Source: Bacillota bacterium
GTDB taxonomy: Bacteria > Bacillota > Clostridia > Caldicoprobacterales > DTU083
Direction of reading: 5' to 3'
DNA length: 64,000 nt
Assembly (NCBI GenBank): GCA_029549985.1
Contig: JAKPIB010000014.1
Coordinates: 39,867-103,866 of the forward strand
The position numbers were made by a program, and so were the translations under genes. This document shows positions 35,738 to 44,874 of the stretch, piece by piece. The stretch's first letter is position 1; each line of letters begins with the position of its first letter. The notes beneath the pieces were generated by a model that worked only from the letters and a program-made list of their open reading frames with translations, ran no database searches and was not told where the DNA came from.

Positions 35738-36049
35738 CTAACCGATTATCCTGGTGATCTGGACCTTTGTATAGGGCTGCCGGTGTCCTTGTGTCCTGCG
35801 GTAATTCTTTTTGGGCTTGTATTTGAACACGATTATTTTCTTGCCCTTGCCATGGCCGACAACCTTGGCTTCAACAGCAGCACCCTCAACGACCGGTGTG
35901 CCTGCCTTGAAACCGTCATTGGTGCTAAGCGCCAACACCTCGTCAAAGGTTACGGTCGAACCCTCCTGGGCATCCAGCTTCTCAACGGTCAGGACATCTC
36001 CTTCCTGGACCCTGTACTGCTTGCCTCCGGTTCTGATAACAGCATACAT
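35738..36049 (-). CDS. rplU: Ribosomal protein bL21
   Basis: A 103-residue 50S protein that binds 23S rRNA. It has the family N-terminus [20 protein letters not shown] and the basic C-terminus [22 protein letters not shown]. First gene of rplU-prp-rpmA, with GGAGG before ATG 36049 and a structured leader and promoter upstream. Confidence 0.98.
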   Translation of the reverse strand: MYAVIRTGGKQYRVQEGDVLTVEKLDAQEGSTVTFDEVLALSTNDGFKAGTPVVEGAAVEAKVVGHGKGKKIIVFKYKPKKNYRRTQGHRQPYTKVQITRIIG

Positions 36050-36132
36050 AGATAAAGCACCTCCTCTAACCAGTCTCGCCGGATTTTGGTACCCCCTGGG
36101 GGCTTTACGACCAGATCCGAGCGGCTCACACA
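36050..36132 (-). promoter_or_regulatory. Ribosomal protein L21 leader RNA
   Basis: The transcribed leader contains CGGAT pairing with ATCCG around a CCCCC/GGGGG hairpin, followed by GGCGAGACTGG near the ribosome binding site. This agrees with my memory of the Firmicutes L21 leader motif, an autoregulatory structure. Assignment rests on motif recall and synteny. Confidence 0.65.
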
Positions 36133-36138
36133 GAAGTC

Positions 36139-36168
36139 ATTGTAGCACAACCCACTTGATATTGTCAA
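36139..36168 (-). promoter_or_regulatory. Promoter of the rplU operon
   Basis: Minus-strand TTGACA (36168-36163) and TACAAT (36144-36139) with an 18-base spacer; the start would be near 36132. Confidence 0.75.
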
Positions 36169-36191
36169 CAAAAACCCCAATAAATCTGCAA

Positions 36192-37445
36192 TCAGACGCT
36201 GTCCTCTACCAGGTCGGCCCTGTGCAGGTATACCCGGCCGGTACCGCCGCAATGCGGGCAGGGCTTGAGCAGGGATGCGGAGAGCTTGTCCCTGGCCTTT
36301 TTCCTGGTCATCTCCACCAGGCCCAGCCCGGTGAAGCCCAACACGTTGGTCTTGGTCCTATCCCGCTTAAGGGCCGCCTTCAGGGCATCGATGACCATTT
36401 GCCGGTGGTCGTGCTTTTCCATGTCTATGAAATCTATTATGATTATGCCACCGATGTCCCTGAGCCTGATCTGTGACGCGATCTCATCGGCTGCCTCCAG
36501 GTTGGTCCTGAGTACCGTATCCTCAAGATCGGCACCACCGACATACTTGCCTGTGTTGACATCTATCACCGTCAGGGCTTCCGTGGGCTCTATGATGATG
36601 TAACCCCCGCTTTTGAGCCATGCCTTTTTGCGCATGGCTTTTTCTATCTGGTCCTCGATCCCGAAATACTCAAATATGCCGCAACGTTCGGGCTCAAAGT
36701 ACTCCACGATGCGCTTGGAATCAGGGGCTACCGCCCTGATCCATTCCAGGATCCTGTTGTACTCGTCAAAGTCATTGATAACGAGCCTGCTTATATCCTG
36801 GGCATACATATCCCTCAATGTCCGGTATATCAGGTTCTCATCCTTGTACAGCAAACCGGGCACCCTGGTTTTATGCTCATCATTCCTTATTTTAGCCCAA
36901 AGCCTCTCCAATAAATCAACCTCATGGGCAAATGCCTCTATATCCTTCCCTCTGGCAGCAGTCCTCACTATCAGGCCGGCATTGGACGGCCTGACACTCT
37001 CTGCAAGGCTTTTGAGCCGCTGCCTTTCAGCTTCGTCCTCAATCTTTTTGGACACCCCGATATAGTCGGCTCCGGGCAGGAGGATAACAAAATTGCCGGG
37101 CAGGGCGAAATTGGTCGTGACCCTGGCACCCTTTGTGCCAATTGGCTCCTTGTATACCTGGACCGTCAGCTCCTGGCCTTCCCTGAGGACATCTTCGATA
37201 TGACAGTCCCTTGCAGCGCATATGTCCTCTATGTATAAAAAGGCGTTCTTTTCCAGGCCTATATCTATAAAGGCGGCCTGCATGCCGGGCAATACGTTTG
37301 CGACCCTTCCCCTGTATATGTTTCCTGCGATCCTCCTGTTATCGACATCCTCTATATATATTTCCGCCAGCTCATCATTTTCAAGCACGGCTACCCGGGT
37401 CTGAGTCCTTTGATTGTCGATGATTATCTTCCTGTCTACTCCCAT
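36192..37445 (-). CDS. rng: Ribonuclease E/G family endoribonuclease
   Basis: An RNase G-type enzyme that cuts single-stranded AU-rich RNA, in rRNA maturation and mRNA decay. The 417-residue protein has an S1 domain inserted near residues 35-115 (GNIYRGRVANVLPGMQAAFIDIG), the 5'-sensor/RNase H-like part, catalytic aspartates in VIDVNTGKYVG and GGIIIIDFIDM, and the C-terminal zinc-link CPHCGGTG. It is shorter than E. coli RNase G (489) and lacks the RNase E scaffold tail. It follows the TIGR03936 gene by one base, so it is in the same operon. Confidence 0.94.
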   Translation of the reverse strand: MGVDRKIIIDNQRTQTRVAVLENDELAEIYIEDVDNRRIAGNIYRGRVANVLPGMQAAFIDIGLEKNAFLYIEDICAARDCHIEDVLREGQELTVQVYKEPIGTKGARVTTNFALPGNFVILLPGADYIGVSKKIEDEAERQRLKSLAESVRPSNAGLIVRTAARGKDIEAFAHEVDLLERLWAKIRNDEHKTRVPGLLYKDENLIYRTLRDMYAQDISRLVINDFDEYNRILEWIRAVAPDSKRIVEYFEPERCGIFEYFGIEDQIEKAMRKKAWLKSGGYIIIEPTEALTVIDVNTGKYVGGADLEDTVLRTNLEAADEIASQIRLRDIGGIIIIDFIDMEKHDHRQMVIDALKAALKRDRTKTNVLGFTGLGLVEMTRKKARDKLSASLLKPCPHCGGTGRVYLHRADLVEDSV

Positions 37446-37446
37446 C

Positions 37447-38136
37447 CTAGCCCTCCTTAAGCATCAGAGGAGTGACCCACCGGCCGTCGTAGTGCATATA
37501 GAGCCCGGTCCTGTGGATGGTCAGCTCCATCTTTACGTGAGCCTCCACCCCTGCGAGCTCCGCTATCTTCTCTGCGATGACCTCTGGCTTAACGCTGCTG
37601 CTGCCACCGGTCTTCATGGAGACCAGGATCTCCCTCCTGGCATCCCTGCCGGCCTCTACACTGAATACCGAGTCGCGTATGTTTATCCTGTTGACGCCCT
37701 TTTTCCCCGGCTTGTCATAGGGTATCTCTGCCTGCTGCAAAAAGCTCTGTATCCCTGATTCCAGCCCGGGCAGGGCAGTATCCAGAGTGATCCTGTAATC
37801 AGCCCGCTTGATCAGGCTCATCAGTGAAGGCGCAGAGGGGCTTATCCCGACTGCTGCAGTCACGGCTATGCCTCTGGGCAGGTGGGTATTGAGCAAATCT
37901 TTGGTTTCCTCAGTATCCATGGGGCTGCTTAGTATTATATCCATATATTCTGCGCTGCTTGTGACCCCTACCGGCAGAGGCAACCCGAAGGAAAGCTTCG
38001 GATGGGGATTGAAGCCTTCGGAATATGCGACCGGTATGCCCGCCCTTCTTATCGTCCGCTGTATAGTACGCATAAAGTCAAGATGGGATATGAACCTGAC
38101 CCTGTCCCCTATCATATATTCCAGTAAGACCCGCAT
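37447..38136 (-). CDS. TIGR03936 / DUF2344 radical SAM-linked protein
   Basis: A 229-residue protein of the DUF2344 family, encoded beside or fused to the TIGR03960 radical SAM protein in many bacteria. Recognisable parts are RFISHLDFMRTIQRTIRRAGIPVAYSEGFNPHPKLSFGLPLPVGVTS at the N-terminus. The function is unknown; RNA modification is a reasonable guess from its position before rng and ribosomal genes. ATG 38136 shares one base with the TGA of the radical SAM gene (TGATG), implying translational coupling; an upstream in-frame GTG-type start is not needed. Confidence 0.88.
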   Translation of the reverse strand: MRVLLEYMIGDRVRFISHLDFMRTIQRTIRRAGIPVAYSEGFNPHPKLSFGLPLPVGVTSSAEYMDIILSSPMDTEETKDLLNTHLPRGIAVTAAVGISPSAPSLMSLIKRADYRITLDTALPGLESGIQSFLQQAEIPYDKPGKKGVNRINIRDSVFSVEAGRDARREILVSMKTGGSSSVKPEVIAEKIAELAGVEAHVKMELTIHRTGLYMHYDGRWVTPLMLKEG

Positions 38137-39971
38137 CAGCACAACCCCTCTCCCAGCCTTCTGACACCACACCCTGTGCAGCTTAATCGGCAGTCCGGTG
38201 TCGTCTCTTCGTTGAGGGCTTTCATGTACTCACTCCACAGGAAGGCCTTTGAGACCCCTGTATCAATATGGTCCCAGGGCAAGACCTCGTCCCGGTCGCG
38301 TTTGCGGTATGCGTAGAAGTACGGGTCCAGCCCGCATTCGGTGAATGCGTCCATCCAGCGGCCAAGGCTGAAGTGCTCGGCCCAGCTGTCGAACCTGGCA
38401 CCATTCTGCCAGGCGGTGAGCATCACCTGCCCAATCCGCCTGTCGCCCCTGGCCATGACTGCCTCCAGGAAGCTGGTCTCCGGGTCATGCCAGCTGTAAT
38501 CCACATGCTTGAGCTTAAGAAGCTTTTGCAGCATATGCTGCTTCTCCCTGAGCTCCTCTATCGTATCCTGAGGCTCCCATTGGAAGGGGGTAAAGGGCTT
38601 TGGTACGAAGGATGAGGTGCTGATCGTGATCTTCAGCCCCTTTTCCCTTTTGTTCTTTTCTACACCATAATAGCAGTCAACCGCCATCCTGGCCAGGTAA
38701 GCGATCCCCTCCAGATCTTCTGTCGTCTCCGTAGGCAGGCCTATCATGAAATAGAGCTTGACGTTGTTCCAGCCTGAGCCAAAGGCATCGGTCAGGCTCC
38801 GGCTCAGGTCCTCCTGGGTAATGCCCTTGTTGATGACGTTGCGCAGGCGCTGGGTGCCCGCCTCCGGCGCAAAGGTCAGGCCGGTCTTCTTGACCCGCTG
38901 CACTTGCTCTATATACTCCCTGGCAAATGAATCCAAACGCAGGGACGGCAGTGACAGGGAAACCCTCTCTGACCAATGACGCGCCATTAGGTCACGGACC
39001 AGGTCCTCGAGCCTTGAATAGTCGCCGGTGCTTAAGGAGGACAATGATATTTCCTCATACCCCGTACTCCTGATCAGCTTGTCCGCAAGGTCCAGAAGGG
39101 TCTCCAGAGACCTTTCCCTGACGGGGCGGTAGATCATGCCGGCCTGGCAGAATCGGCAGCCTTTGGTGCAGCCCCTGAAGATCTCCAGCATGATCCTGTC
39201 GTGGACAATGTCCATGAAGGGCACGATGATCCTATCGGGAAAATATACTCTGTCCAGATCCTTTACCACCCGCTTGACTACGCGGGAAGGCACCCCATCC
39301 CTGTTGGGTGTGACTGCCTTGACCCGCCCGTCGTCCATATACTCCACATCGTAAAACTTCGGTACATATATGCCCGGTATCCGGGCTGCCCTAAGCAAAA
39401 ATGCGTCTCTGTCGCCGCCTTCGCTTTTCCATTGCTTATAGACATCCAGGAGGTCACCTATCAGCTCTTCTCCTTCGCCAAGAGCCACCAGATCCAGAAA
39501 ATCAGCAAGGGGCTCACAGTTGAATGCACAGGGACCGCCTGCTATGACAAAGGGGTCGTCGAGGGTCCTGTCCCTGGCCAGCAAGGGTATGCGGGCCAGA
39601 TCAAGCATGTTGAGCACGTTTGTATAGCTCAGCTCATATTGGAGCGTAAAGCCCAGAAAATCAAACTCGGACACGGGATCCTTGGTCTCCAGCGCAAACA
39701 GCGGCAGATTTGCTTCGCGCATTTTTGTCTCCATGTCCGGCCAGGGTGCAAATACTCTCTCACAGTATGTGTCCTCACGCTCATTCATGAGATGGTATAG
39801 TATCTTCATGCCCAGATGGGACATGCCTATCTCATATACATCGGGGAATGCGAATGCAAAGCGTATCTCCACACTTGCAGGATCCTTTTCCACCATATTA
39901 TACTCGTTGCCCATATATCTTACGGGCTTGCTGACTTGTCCGATCAACCTATCGATTTGCCCTTTATTCAC
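38136..39971 (-). CDS. TIGR03960 family radical SAM protein
   Basis: A 611-residue enzyme with an N-terminal B12-binding-like domain (IRFAFAFPDVYEIGMSHLGMKILYHLMN) and the radical SAM cluster motif CTKGCRFC near residues 265-272, preceded by MLEIFRG. The C-terminus adds a cysteine motif (CRLSCTGCG) that could hold another Fe-S cluster. The substrate is unknown. GTG 39971 is the start, six bases behind GAGGAGG. It is coupled to the DUF2344 gene, the pair being conserved upstream of rng and rplU in Clostridia. Confidence 0.9.
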   Translation of the reverse strand: MNKGQIDRLIGQVSKPVRYMGNEYNMVEKDPASVEIRFAFAFPDVYEIGMSHLGMKILYHLMNEREDTYCERVFAPWPDMETKMREANLPLFALETKDPVSEFDFLGFTLQYELSYTNVLNMLDLARIPLLARDRTLDDPFVIAGGPCAFNCEPLADFLDLVALGEGEELIGDLLDVYKQWKSEGGDRDAFLLRAARIPGIYVPKFYDVEYMDDGRVKAVTPNRDGVPSRVVKRVVKDLDRVYFPDRIIVPFMDIVHDRIMLEIFRGCTKGCRFCQAGMIYRPVRERSLETLLDLADKLIRSTGYEEISLSSLSTGDYSRLEDLVRDLMARHWSERVSLSLPSLRLDSFAREYIEQVQRVKKTGLTFAPEAGTQRLRNVINKGITQEDLSRSLTDAFGSGWNNVKLYFMIGLPTETTEDLEGIAYLARMAVDCYYGVEKNKREKGLKITISTSSFVPKPFTPFQWEPQDTIEELREKQHMLQKLLKLKHVDYSWHDPETSFLEAVMARGDRRIGQVMLTAWQNGARFDSWAEHFSLGRWMDAFTECGLDPYFYAYRKRDRDEVLPWDHIDTGVSKAFLWSEYMKALNEETTPDCRLSCTGCGVRRLGEGLC

Positions 39972-40058
39972 GCCCTGCCTCCTCGGTCATTTTTTCCTAT
40001 GTTGGTTTTATCCTTATATAGTATATATTCTCCCGGAGCGAATTGCAAAATTAAGTGT

Positions 40059-40946
40059 TCAAGGGTTCATTTTTTTAAGCAGCCTGCCGATCTGGATATG
40101 GGCTCCGTGATCCAAAAGCCCGTTTATGACCTGGCTTTCGCTGAGTTCCCCCAGTTCCCTGAACTGTTCGTCCATGACCTGTATATAATGGTACCTGTGA
40201 GGCACAAAGCGCTTTACCACATCCTTGAGCTGCAGATTGTACAATATGGCGATGTCTCTTATCGACATGCTGCCCTCCTTGAGCAGCGACTCCTTTTTAT
40301 AGGTGATGTCCCTGAGCAGGATATAGGCTGCAGTGCGCCTTTCCTTGAGGGCTGAATACAGGAGGAAGCCTGACAACATGAAGAGGGAATAGTACACCAC
40401 CCTATAAAACAGCAAGCTATACAAGCCTGCGGTGAAAACAAGTACAGCCAGCACCACCCCGGCCCAGGAGGCAGCCTTAGTGGCCCGGTCGATCCCCCAG
40501 GTCTGTGCCAGCGCAGCCCTGATTATCCTACCCCCGTCCAGAGGAAGGGCCGGCAGGAGGTTGAAGCCTGCAAGCATTAGGTTTATGTTCACAAAGTCCT
40601 GCCCGGGCCCTTCACTGATCCAGCCTAACTTTGCCAGGCCAAAATATCCTAGCAACAGGACTATGTTGGCCAGGGGCCCTGCAAGGGATATTGTGATCTC
40701 ATGGGCAGGGTTGAGTTCAAATATGCTTTGGATGTGTACCGCCCCTCCAAAGGGCAGCAGCTCGATTTCCTTGACCCTTTTGCCCAATAGCCGCGCCATG
40801 ATAACATGGGCCGCTTCGTGTACGCAAAAGACTAAAAAAACAGCGGTTAGTTTACCGCCGTATCCGGTTATGATCAAAGCTGCCACAAGTACAAGGAGAA
40901 ACCTGCTGACCCGTATGTCAACACCGAAGATACTCGCTATGCGCAT
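40059..40946 (-). CDS. spoIVFB: Site-2-type membrane metalloprotease, SpoIVFB-like
   Basis: SpoIVFB cleaves pro-sigma-K inside the mother-cell-derived membrane during sporulation. The 295-residue protein has several helices, the zinc motif HEAAH in FCVHEAAHVIMARLLG (about 43-47) and the second catalytic element NLLPALPLDGGRI (about 128-140). The C-terminal 70 residues look like a divergent CBS domain, as in SpoIVFB. The immediately upstream gene encodes a SpoIVFA-like protein, five bases away, which strengthens the assignment. No sigma-K gene is in the window. Confidence 0.85.
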   Translation of the reverse strand: MRIASIFGVDIRVSRFLLVLVAALIITGYGGKLTAVFLVFCVHEAAHVIMARLLGKRVKEIELLPFGGAVHIQSIFELNPAHEITISLAGPLANIVLLLGYFGLAKLGWISEGPGQDFVNINLMLAGFNLLPALPLDGGRIIRAALAQTWGIDRATKAASWAGVVLAVLVFTAGLYSLLFYRVVYYSLFMLSGFLLYSALKERRTAAYILLRDITYKKESLLKEGSMSIRDIAILYNLQLKDVVKRFVPHRYHYIQVMDEQFRELGELSESQVINGLLDHGAHIQIGRLLKKMNP

Positions 40947-40951
40947 ATATC

Positions 40952-41731
40952 CTACACACCCTTTTTTTCAGTAACTCTGCTCTCTTCCCGAATTACCTCC
41001 AGGGGGTCCACAGGATCGTTGCCGATCCATATCTCAAAGTGCAAAATATACCTGTCATCACCAACAGAAGCGATTTTGCCCAGCCTGCTTCCCCGCTTTA
41101 CCTTCTGTCCTTCTTCAACAATGAGCTCATCCACGCCTCCGTAGAATGAGAATACGCCGTTCCCATGATCCAGCCACAAAGACTTGCCGTAGGTCTCATC
41201 CTCCTCAATGGCTGCGACCTTTCCGTCTTCACAGGTGTAGAAATCCGCACTGCCCTCTGCCAGTATATCTATACCGCTGTTCTTGTCACCGGCGCCGCCT
41301 TCATTTTTGAAAAGCCTTATCACCTTGCCGTTGACAGGCGCTGAAAAGCTTAAGTCCCCAGGGGCTGCCTTTTGTGGATCCTGCTCACCGAATACCGACT
41401 CAAGGCTCGGTATAAGGCTGCCTACAAACTTCAAGCCGCCTGTCAGGTCTTCAAGCTTGGGTTCATAGGTGAGAGCGGTTTTGATATGGGAGATGACGCC
41501 CCTGGCAAAGGGCAGATTTATGCTGTTGAAAAGCAGCACCAGCAAGGCTATGATCACTGCTGCAGCAGATTTTATGATCAGAGCGGGCGTTCCTCCGGCC
41601 GGGCTTATGGAGGCAGGCCTGCTTCCGGATCTCCGGCTCCTCGGAACATGGCCATGCTGCAGCCTCGGCCTGGTCCTCTCTCTTGTTATTGGCCTGCCTT
41701 TGATGATCAATGGCGGCTTGGCATCCATCAT
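40952..41731 (-). CDS. spoIVFA: SpoIVFA-like LytM/M23-domain membrane protein
   Basis: SpoIVFA holds and inhibits SpoIVFB until a forespore signal arrives. The 259-residue protein has a basic cytoplasmic N-terminus, one helix at about residues 52-72 (ALIIKSAAAVIIALLVLLF) and a C-terminal M23 domain. The M23 domain keeps HFEIWIGNDPVDP but the first zinc histidine is replaced (KNSGIDIL), so it is likely inactive, as in SpoIVFA. ATG 41731 lies six bases after GGGGTG; the GTG three codons upstream is embedded in that site. Confidence 0.8.
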   Translation of the reverse strand: MMDAKPPLIIKGRPITRERTRPRLQHGHVPRSRRSGSRPASISPAGGTPALIIKSAAAVIIALLVLLFNSINLPFARGVISHIKTALTYEPKLEDLTGGLKFVGSLIPSLESVFGEQDPQKAAPGDLSFSAPVNGKVIRLFKNEGGAGDKNSGIDILAEGSADFYTCEDGKVAAIEEDETYGKSLWLDHGNGVFSFYGGVDELIVEEGQKVKRGSRLGKIASVGDDRYILHFEIWIGNDPVDPLEVIREESRVTEKKGV

Positions 41732-41913
41732 ACATATCACCCCGGTTTGCTGCCTTCAGACAAGCCGAAGCATGTCTTAGTTAAAATATATTGCCCGACC
41801 GGTACATATATGACTCGGAAATGCCTATAATGCCTTGTCATCTCTCAATAAGGCGAAGCGGCTTTGACGGCGGCAATGCCTTTCAGTTGCTGTTGTCCGG
41901 CATTTTCAGACAT

Positions 41914-41979
41914 CAAAAAAGGCTCCTCATCCGGATCAGCAGCCTTAACATACAAGGCTGGCTGTCTAAAGAGGAGCCT
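41914..41979 (-). terminator. Terminator downstream of the mgsA gene
   Basis: Outer stem AGGCTCCTC/GAGGAGCCT (41920-41928 with 41971-41979) encloses an inner AGCCTT/AAGGCT stem; on the minus strand a T6 run follows. It separates the shape/division operon from spoIVFA. Confidence 0.75.
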
Positions 41980-42010
41980 GTCAGCATGTCCTTGTTTCAT
42001 AGGATCCTTG

Positions 42011-42424
42011 TCAACAATCATCCTGGGCTGCACTGATCAGAAGGCGCCAGTCAAGGTCACCCCGGTCCAGGGCTTTGACCATGGCCTCCGCTGAAGCCAG
42101 GTTGGTGGCCAGGGGGATGTTGTGCACGTCACAGAGCCGCAGCAATGCATTCACATCCGGCTCATGGGGCTGGGCAGTCAAGGGATCCCGCAGGAAAATC
42201 ACAAGGTCGATCTGGTTGTACGCAACCCTCGCACCTATCTGCTGGTCCCCACCCAGGGGGCCGGACAAAAACCTGTGGACCTTGAGTCCGGTCGCATTGG
42301 CGATGAGCCTTCCCGTCGTCCCTGTGGCGCAGAGGCTGTGCCTGCTCAGTATATTATGGTAGGCGATGCAAAAATTGATCATTTCATCCTTCTTTTTATC
42401 ATGGGCTATCAGTGCGATATTCAA
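42011..42424 (-). CDS. mgsA: Methylglyoxal synthase
   Basis: It converts dihydroxyacetone phosphate to methylglyoxal and phosphate, relieving sugar-phosphate excess. The 137-residue protein opens [15 protein letters not shown] and has TTGTTGRL-type phosphate-binding residues (ATGTTGRLI), [11 protein letters not shown] and [14 protein letters not shown], with the catalytic Asp and His of the family. Start is TTG 42424, six bases after AGGGGG, and overlaps the rodA TGA (TTGA). The frame upstream of it is noncoding. Linkage to rodA is common in clostridia. Confidence 0.95.
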   Translation of the reverse strand: MNIALIAHDKKKDEMINFCIAYHNILSRHSLCATGTTGRLIANATGLKVHRFLSGPLGGDQQIGARVAYNQIDLVIFLRDPLTAQPHEPDVNALLRLCDVHNIPLATNLASAEAMVKALDRGDLDWRLLISAAQDDC

Positions 42425-43590
42425 TATTGACCCCCTATGAATCTGTGTTTCTGACGGCGCATACCTACGTTGAGCACCAGGCCGTATGCTATCATGTTGG
42501 CCCACATCGAGCTGCCGCCGTAGCTCATGAAGGGCAGCGGTATACCGGTGACAGGCATTATGCCCATGGTCATCCCGATATTTTCATACACATGGAACAA
42601 GGTCATGGAAGCAACACCTATGGCGATCAATGCGCCAAGCTTGTCCGCTGCCTTGGAGCCTATGCGGATCGTCCTGATTATCAATAGGAAAAACAAGGCG
42701 ATGATCGTGATCCCTCCGACAAAGCCAAAGGCCTCTGCAGCAACAGAGAAAATGAAGTCCGTATCCTTTGCCGGCAGGTAATTGAGCTGGCTCAAGGTGT
42801 TGGCGGAAAACAGGGCACCATTTTTAAGCTGGCCCCAGATCTGGCCTGATCCAACGGACATGATGGATTGCAGGACATTCAGGCCGTCACCCAGGGGATC
42901 GAGCTCCGGATTGAGAAAGACCATGATCCTCTTTTTTTGATATTCCTTCAGGAGGAAAAACCAGGCCGCAGGTATGGCTGCTGCTATGGCCGCACCCCCG
43001 GCCAGGAGCAGCTTATAGCTTATGCCTGCAACGAAAAGCATGCCAAGGGTTATCGCGATCAGGGCTATCGAGGTCCCAAGGTCCGGCTGGGCAGCGATCA
43101 GAAGAAAGGGTACACCCAGGGTAAATACGACGAGCGCCAGGCTCTTTACATTGTTTATCCCCTGTTCCTCCCTTTTCGATATGACCCTGGCCATGCTCAA
43201 TATCAGGGCCAGCTTTGTGAACTCCGAGGGCTGGAGTCTGAAAGGACCGATCGCTATCCAGCGCTGCGCCCCGCCGCCCGTGGTGCCTGCAAACATGACC
43301 AGGACCAGCAGGCCTACGACTCCCCAATATAAATAAGGCGATACATTACTTAGAAAGTGGTAGTCGATACATGCGGTTATGATCATCAGTATGATACCGG
43401 TGCCAAACCAGATGAGCTGAAGCTTGACCTGCCTGAAATTGAAGCTCTCCAAAGCCCCGGTTATATCTTCCGTATCCTCTACAGGCGAGCGTGTGGCCAG
43501 GCCTATGGATATCAGCCCTATGCCAACTATCAACATGATTATGATGATTATCATATAATCAAGATTTTTAAACATCCGTTTGTCGAACAT
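42421..43590 (-). CDS. rodA: Rod shape-determining protein RodA (SEDS glycosyltransferase)
   Basis: RodA polymerises lipid II into glycan strands during elongation, together with PBP2. The 389-residue protein has about ten helices, the SEDS region [20 protein letters not shown] with the catalytic-region Asp-containing segment [12 protein letters not shown], and the C-terminal [16 protein letters not shown] motif. GGGAGG precedes ATG 43590. Its transpeptidase partner PBP2 is encoded 2 kb upstream in the same cluster. FtsW is an alternative, but location favours RodA. Confidence 0.93.
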   Translation of the reverse strand: MFDKRMFKNLDYMIIIIIMLIVGIGLISIGLATRSPVEDTEDITGALESFNFRQVKLQLIWFGTGIILMIITACIDYHFLSNVSPYLYWGVVGLLVLVMFAGTTGGGAQRWIAIGPFRLQPSEFTKLALILSMARVISKREEQGINNVKSLALVVFTLGVPFLLIAAQPDLGTSIALIAITLGMLFVAGISYKLLLAGGAAIAAAIPAAWFFLLKEYQKKRIMVFLNPELDPLGDGLNVLQSIMSVGSGQIWGQLKNGALFSANTLSQLNYLPAKDTDFIFSVAAEAFGFVGGITIIALFFLLIIRTIRIGSKAADKLGALIAIGVASMTLFHVYENIGMTMGIMPVTGIPLPFMSYGGSSMWANMIAYGLVLNVGMRRQKHRFIGGQY

Positions 43591-43691
43591 CTGCCCGCCT
43601 CCCTGCTGCTTAAAATGCCGTGCTTATTATAACATATAGCCGGATTCTTGAGTATATATACATGGTCATATACATAAAGTGCATTTTAAAT

Positions 43692-43716
43692 AAAAAAGAG
43701 GTAAAACCTCTTTTTT
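43692..43716 (-). terminator. Terminator at the end of minE
   Basis: A 10-bp stem (43692-43701 with 43707-43716), 5-base loop; it overlaps the minE stop codon. Its A/T-rich ends supply the T-run on the minus strand. Confidence 0.8.
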
Positions 43717-44002
43717 ATCCGTTGTTTTTTCCGATGTTCTTCATTTTCTTTATAGGGATGTTAGCAATAAGGGCTGAAGCATAGGTGTCATCATCCTTTT
43801 CTATACGGGACAGGCGTATATCAAAGCCCTTTTCCTCGATCTCCATATAGTTGGAGATGACCTTTATGATATCCCCCTTTATCATCTCCAGAAACTTGGG
43901 TGAAACATTTGCCCGGTCATGAATCAGCACCAGCTTTAAACGCTCCTTGGCTATATCCTTGCTGGTGTTGTCGTCCTTGCCGAAGAATTTAAAAAAGTCC
44001 AT
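43715..44002 (-). CDS. minE: Cell division topological specificity factor MinE
   Basis: MinE stimulates the MinD ATPase and drives pole-to-pole oscillation of MinCD. The 95-residue protein has the N-terminal amphipathic membrane helix (MDFFKFFGK), the MinD-contact segment (AKERLKLVLIHDRANVSPKFLEMIKGDIIKVISNYMEI) and the C-terminal topological specificity domain (FDIRLSRIEKDDDTYASALIANIPIKK). ATG 44002 or the adjacent GTG 44005 are possible; GGGGTG suits the GTG slightly better. Third gene of minC-minD-minE. Confidence 0.95.
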   Translation of the reverse strand: MDFFKFFGKDDNTSKDIAKERLKLVLIHDRANVSPKFLEMIKGDIIKVISNYMEIEEKGFDIRLSRIEKDDDTYASALIANIPIKKMKNIGKNNG

Positions 44003-44019
44003 CACTTGAATTCACCCCT

Positions 44020-44832
44020 TTATAAGCTTCTGGTGCTTTTTCTGGACGAAAAGAGCTTGCGTAGTCTTTCCATGAAGGTTTCCTCGACCTCCAGCTCATG
44101 GTATGGAATATTTTCACCAAGGATCCTTTTGGCGATATTCCTGAAGGCTTTCCCGGCCGGGGATGATGTCTCTGCCACCACAGGCTCGCCCCTGTTGCTG
44201 GAAACTATGATCTTCTCGTCATCGGGCACTACTCCGATCAGATCTATACTCAGGATATCCAGGGTATCGTCGATGTTGATCATGTCACCGCGTTTGACCA
44301 TATCTGTCCTGACCCTGTTGATGACAAGCTTGGGATCCGGCAGCTCGCTGGAAGCCAGCAAGCCAATGATCCTGTCGGCGTCCCTGACAGCCGAAACCTC
44401 TGGCACCGTAACTATGATAGCCTTATCAGCGCCGGCCACTGCGTTCTTGAAGCCCTGCTCTATCCCTGCCGGGCAGTCGATCAGCACATAGTCGAATTCC
44501 TGCTTGAGCTCTTCACATAATTGCTGCATCTGCTCAGGCGACACAGCATTTTTATCCCTTGTCTGAGCGGCCGGCAGCAGGTACAGGCCCTCGAAACGCT
44601 TGTCCCTGACCAATGCCTGCTTGAGCCTGCAGGTTTTTTCTATGACATCCACCAGGTCGTAAACGATCCTGTTTTCCAATCCAAGCACGATATCCAGATT
44701 CCTCAGTCCGATATCCGCATCAACCAGCACTACCTTTTTTCCCTCCAGGGCAAGGGCAGTCCCGATATTGGCAGTAGTAGTTGTCTTGCCTACTCCGCCT
44801 TTTCCAGATGTGATTACGATTACTTCTCCCAT
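44020..44832 (-). CDS. minD: Septum site-determining ATPase MinD
   Basis: A membrane-binding ATPase that recruits MinC to the cell ends. The 270-residue protein has the deviant Walker A GKGGVGKTT near residues 10-18, VDADIGLRNLD, the Walker B region YVLIDCPAGIE, and a C-terminal amphipathic membrane-targeting helix (MERLRKLFSSRKSTRSL). ATG 44832 follows GGGGG at good spacing; twelve further upstream codons in frame are not coding. Confidence 0.97.
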   Translation of the reverse strand: MGEVIVITSGKGGVGKTTTTANIGTALALEGKKVVLVDADIGLRNLDIVLGLENRIVYDLVDVIEKTCRLKQALVRDKRFEGLYLLPAAQTRDKNAVSPEQMQQLCEELKQEFDYVLIDCPAGIEQGFKNAVAGADKAIIVTVPEVSAVRDADRIIGLLASSELPDPKLVINRVRTDMVKRGDMINIDDTLDILSIDLIGVVPDDEKIIVSSNRGEPVVAETSSPAGKAFRNIAKRILGENIPYHELEVEETFMERLRKLFSSRKSTRSL

Positions 44833-44874
44833 AGCATTTCCCCCTATAGTATAAAGTGTCCAAGACATGGTTTA

